Source of the DNA: Isochrysis galbana
Lineage: Eukaryota > Haptophyta > Isochrysidales > Isochrysidaceae
Assembly (NCBI GenBank): GCA_018136815.1
Contig: CM030932.1
Coordinates: 1,014,866 to 1,070,349, forward strand
Length of the DNA: 55,484 nucleotides
Reading direction: 5' to 3'
Positions within the stretch are counted from its first letter, which is position 1; each line of letters begins with the position of its first letter. The position numbers and the translations under genes are program-made. A model generated the notes under the pieces. That model was not told the DNA's origin. It did no database searches and worked only from the letters and a program-made list of their open reading frames with translations. Shown here piece after piece: positions 53,197 to 55,484 of the stretch.

Positions 53197-54615
53197 TCAC
53201 AGAAGGTCGAGTATTTCATTCATGGCAGCTCTCCAATTTAGATTTCCGTCATTTATGTATGACACTACGAGTTGCGGCAACTCCGCAAGTTTCTCATCGA
53301 ATGCGCGCCTCAGGATACCCTTCCAGTCGGCCATTATTTTGCTGATTTCGTGAATTCCAGTCACAGTATCGGAGCTGTACTCGTGATTCGTGTATTGGTT
53401 TTGTTCAAATGCAGCTCGGCGCTCTTGAATGTGTGCACCGAATACTTCGGGGTTTCTTATGAAATTTTGCATAAGTCTGGTGAACAGCTTATGGCGGCCG
53501 TTTGTGAGCTCGGTATCAAATGTGACATCCCGCGTCCTAATCACAGAATCGACCCAATTCAATAACAACGCATCCCGCTCGGTAGCATGAAACATTGCCG
53601 TTTCACGGAGCATGTCGCGCCTGAGTTGAGCGTTATGATTCAGTGCAGTTTGGAGTTGATGTTGGAGTTGCCCTGCTTGCAAATCGGCAGGGTCAAGTGC
53701 AGCTCGCACGAGCTCTATGCCATTCTTGTACTCTTCGGGCAGGAGGAGCATGGTTATATCGAGTTCCACTTTTACCGTGGGCGGTTTGACATCATCGACA
53801 TCGATGCATGGATTCTCCGTGAATTCCATCACGTCCGGTTTAATTTTGTTGAACATGTAGTCGTGGGTGTAGCGCGCAGTGCCATTTGCCATGACTTCTC
53901 GAATCACATCTTCGATGGCCGACCTGCTGATTCCATCTTGCACCTCTATCTGGTACTTCATAGCCAAGCGGATCAATCCGCCGAGTGTCAGGTCCGACAC
54001 CGCGGCGAAAGTGGAACCGCGTGCACGTTCACGCAGCCACTTGACAGGGACGCAGGTCGGCGAGTTCACGAGGGGCACCACTGCGTCGCCCGGTTTCTCC
54101 TCTTCCGCCTCCATCTCCATCTCATCGTTCGCGTATGATTGTTGTCCCCGTGCCTGTTGCACCAAGCCATTCACCTGATCGATCGCCGCCTGCACTGCGC
54201 TGTTCAACTCACCGCGGACTTGACCAATCACCACCTGGATCGCGCCATTCTGCGAATTATCAGCCGCGTTCGCCAAATGTACCGCTGTTTCCCTCGCCGC
54301 TTCGATCGCGTTTTGAGCCACCGCCTCGGTTGCATTTCTCATCGCAATTACTTCATCTTTCACCGCAATTGCTTCATTGGTCGCCGCAATTGCTCTCTGG
54401 TTCGCCGCAATCGTTTCATCTCTCGCCGCGAGTGCGAACTGAGCCGATTCAATCGTTTCATCTCTCGCCGCGAGTGCGAACTGAGCCGATTCAATCGTTT
54501 CATCTCTCACCGCAATCGTTTCATCTCTCACTTCATTCGCCTGGTTCAACAACTGTAGTGACTCATTCACCGCACCCTGCGCTTCTTCAATTAGCTCGTG
54601 CACTTTTTCTGTCAT
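53197..54615 (-). CDS. Coiled-coil protein of unknown family, 472 residues
   Basis: A single intronless frame starting MTEKVHELIEEAQGAVNESL. Residues about 25-140 are a long helix with near-exact 14-residue repeats (RDETIESAQFALAA twice, with RDETIAV and RDETIAANQRAIA variants), a coiled coil. An acidic linker (NDEMEMEAEEEKPGD) leads to a globular part with VNSPTCVPVKWLRERARGST, RLAMKYQIEVQDGISRSAIE, ARYTHDYMFNKIKPDVMEF, LLLPEEYKNGIELVRAALD and the end NWRAAMNEILDLL. I recognise no domain. ATG 54,615 was chosen because the frame, though open to 55,149, is Ala/Ser low complexity upstream, translated from the GGC array. Codon use is less GC-biased than in the intron-bearing genes. Architecture suggests a structural or filament-like protein; this is a guess. 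Confidence 0.7.
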   Translation of the reverse strand: MTEKVHELIEEAQGAVNESLQLLNQANEVRDETIAVRDETIESAQFALAARDETIESAQFALAARDETIAANQRAIAATNEAIAVKDEVIAMRNATEAVAQNAIEAARETAVHLANAADNSQNGAIQVVIGQVRGELNSAVQAAIDQVNGLVQQARGQQSYANDEMEMEAEEEKPGDAVVPLVNSPTCVPVKWLRERARGSTFAAVSDLTLGGLIRLAMKYQIEVQDGISRSAIEDVIREVMANGTARYTHDYMFNKIKPDVMEFTENPCIDVDDVKPPTVKVELDITMLLLPEEYKNGIELVRAALDPADLQAGQLQHQLQTALNHNAQLRRDMLRETAMFHATERDALLLNWVDSVIRTRDVTFDTELTNGRHKLFTRLMQNFIRNPEVFGAHIQERRAAFEQNQYTNHEYSSDTVTGIHEISKIMADWKGILRRAFDEKLAELPQLVVSYINDGNLNWRAAMNEILDLL

Positions 54616-54654
54616 CCGACGGGCATGGACGAGAAGGACGCACCGCGTACAGCG

Positions 54655-54850
54655 GACGCACCGCGTGCAGCAGGGGGCGGAGGCGAGGGAGGAGGCGGCG
54701 AGGGCGGCGGAGACGGCGGCGGCTTCGACGGCGGAGGCGGCGAGGGTGGCGGCGTGGGCGGAGGAGGAGAGGGAGGCGGTGGAGGCGAGGGAGGGGGCGG
54801 AGGCGAGGGAGGAGGCGGCGAGGGCGGCGGAGACGGCGGCGGCGCAGGCA
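54655..54850. repeat. GGC/GGA-rich array upstream of the coiled-coil gene
   Basis: Contains the string ggaggcgagggaggaggcgg followed by cgagggcggcggagacggcg twice (54,690s and 54,800s), about 110 bp apart. It resembles the array at 52,540-52,725. Confidence 0.85.
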
Positions 54851-55484
54851 CGCCGTGGCGCGCCTCGAGCGGCTCGATACTGCGCAAGGACAAGGAGATG
54901 ACAGGCGGGTGAGTGACGATGACGCTCAAGCGCGTATGCAAGGGCAAGGAAGGGCAAGGGCAGCAAGCTGGGCTGTGTGTGTGACTCACTCGCCGCGTCG
55001 CACGCGCGAGCGCATGATGACTGATCTGATGATGCAGCTATGCAGCTGCCCCAAACGGCAAGCCGCGAGCCACGAGCGGCATAAGGGTGATTGTGCAATG
55101 GTATGGCGACGCGGGTAGGGGCAAGCAGTGCAAGCCCACCTTGTGGCATTTCGGCGGCAGAGCGCCCTCGTCACCCCTCTCCACCTCGCTGCTCGCTGCT
55201 TGCTGCTCGCAGCTTGCTCTCCGAAGATGGACAATAGGTTTTTTTTTAGGCACCGCCACCTCAACACACGCCCAAATATCCCAGGCATATCCAAAAGATA
55301 TCTATTTCCGGCAAAGTTGCCCAAATATCCAAATAGATATCCCGGATATCCTGGCCTGGGCCTAGAGCTACCACACCGCCCCATGGGGAGTCCTTGAATT
55401 GAGGGCGAGGCGGAGGGAGTTGGCGGCAGAGCCTGAGTCCTGAGTCTAGCTCTGTTGGTCTGGGGGAACAGGGCTTTGCGGCTT
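54851..55484. other. Window end, no gene recognised
   Basis: At 55,243-55,360 repeated ccaaatatcc / gatatc strings flank each other in inverted order (taggcaccg... and ...ctgggcctag), perhaps a small TIR element. No coherent ORF. Confidence 0.35.

Noticed and set aside
53587..54138. Plus-strand ORFs of 183 and 327 residues
   Set aside because: Antisense shadows of the coiled-coil gene and the GGC array.

Overview
This is nuclear DNA from a eukaryote, most likely a GC-rich unicellular alga. A haptophyte fits best, but this is inference and not proven. Nearly all recognisable genes carry spliceosomal introns (56 to about 280 nt). They are separated by GC-rich low-complexity tracts, dispersed repeats and transposon debris. 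A long 37-residue WAFA-repeat/RAP protein, a Temptin-cytochrome b561 fusion, a probable signal-plus-transit leader on a UPF0301 protein and AG|GC splice donors all point towards a secondary-plastid alga. A 100-N gap at 47,885-47,984 shows that this is a scaffold.

Layout. 0.2-2 kb: nucleotide-sugar transporter (+). 2.3-4.4 kb: low-complexity DNA and a BED zinc-finger remnant (-). 4.5-6.7 kb: sedolisin/TPP1 protease (+). 8.2-9.5 kb: copia retroelement remnant (-). 9.9-10.3 kb: intronless ORF end plus a motif shared with the 50-52 kb region. 11.4-12.3 kb: V-ATPase c'' (-). 13.5-14.6 kb: Temptin-b561 (-). 15.6-18.7 kb: RAP protein (+). 19.5-21.5 kb: nested repeats with a solo LTR. 22.0-23.6 kb: long-chain polyprenyl diphosphate synthase (-). 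25.0-26.1 kb: CDIN1/C15orf41 nuclease homologue (+). 27.0-27.6 kb: TMEM18 (+). 29.6-30.9 kb: unknown polytopic membrane protein (+). 31.6-33.1 kb: SNAPC3 (+). 33.5-34.1 kb: unknown ORF (-). 35.3-36.4 kb: ribosomal protein eL19 (-). 38.4-39.9 kb: YEATS/GAS41 (-). 40.3-43.8 kb: UPF0301 fusion (+). 46.0-47.8 kb: RFC2-type clamp-loader subunit (-). The host genes are unrelated housekeeping genes and form no pathway together.

The most unusual part is 48.8-55.1 kb. It holds an apparently perfect inverted repeat with 718-bp arms and a 153-bp spacer, containing IS5-like transposase fragments. Next come a small element with 66-bp terminal inverted repeats, a second inverted repeat (142-bp arms), an ankyrin fragment and a two-helix membrane ORF. 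A compact intronless block follows, with an RPB5-like RNA polymerase subunit convergent (21-bp gap) on a 472-residue coiled-coil protein of unknown family. Both of its gene starts are embedded in GGC/GGA arrays. I read the region as a decayed or rearranged mobile or large-DNA-virus-like insertion. A short motif, GACGTGTAACGAA, recurs there and also at 10.2 kb, so the two loci may be related.
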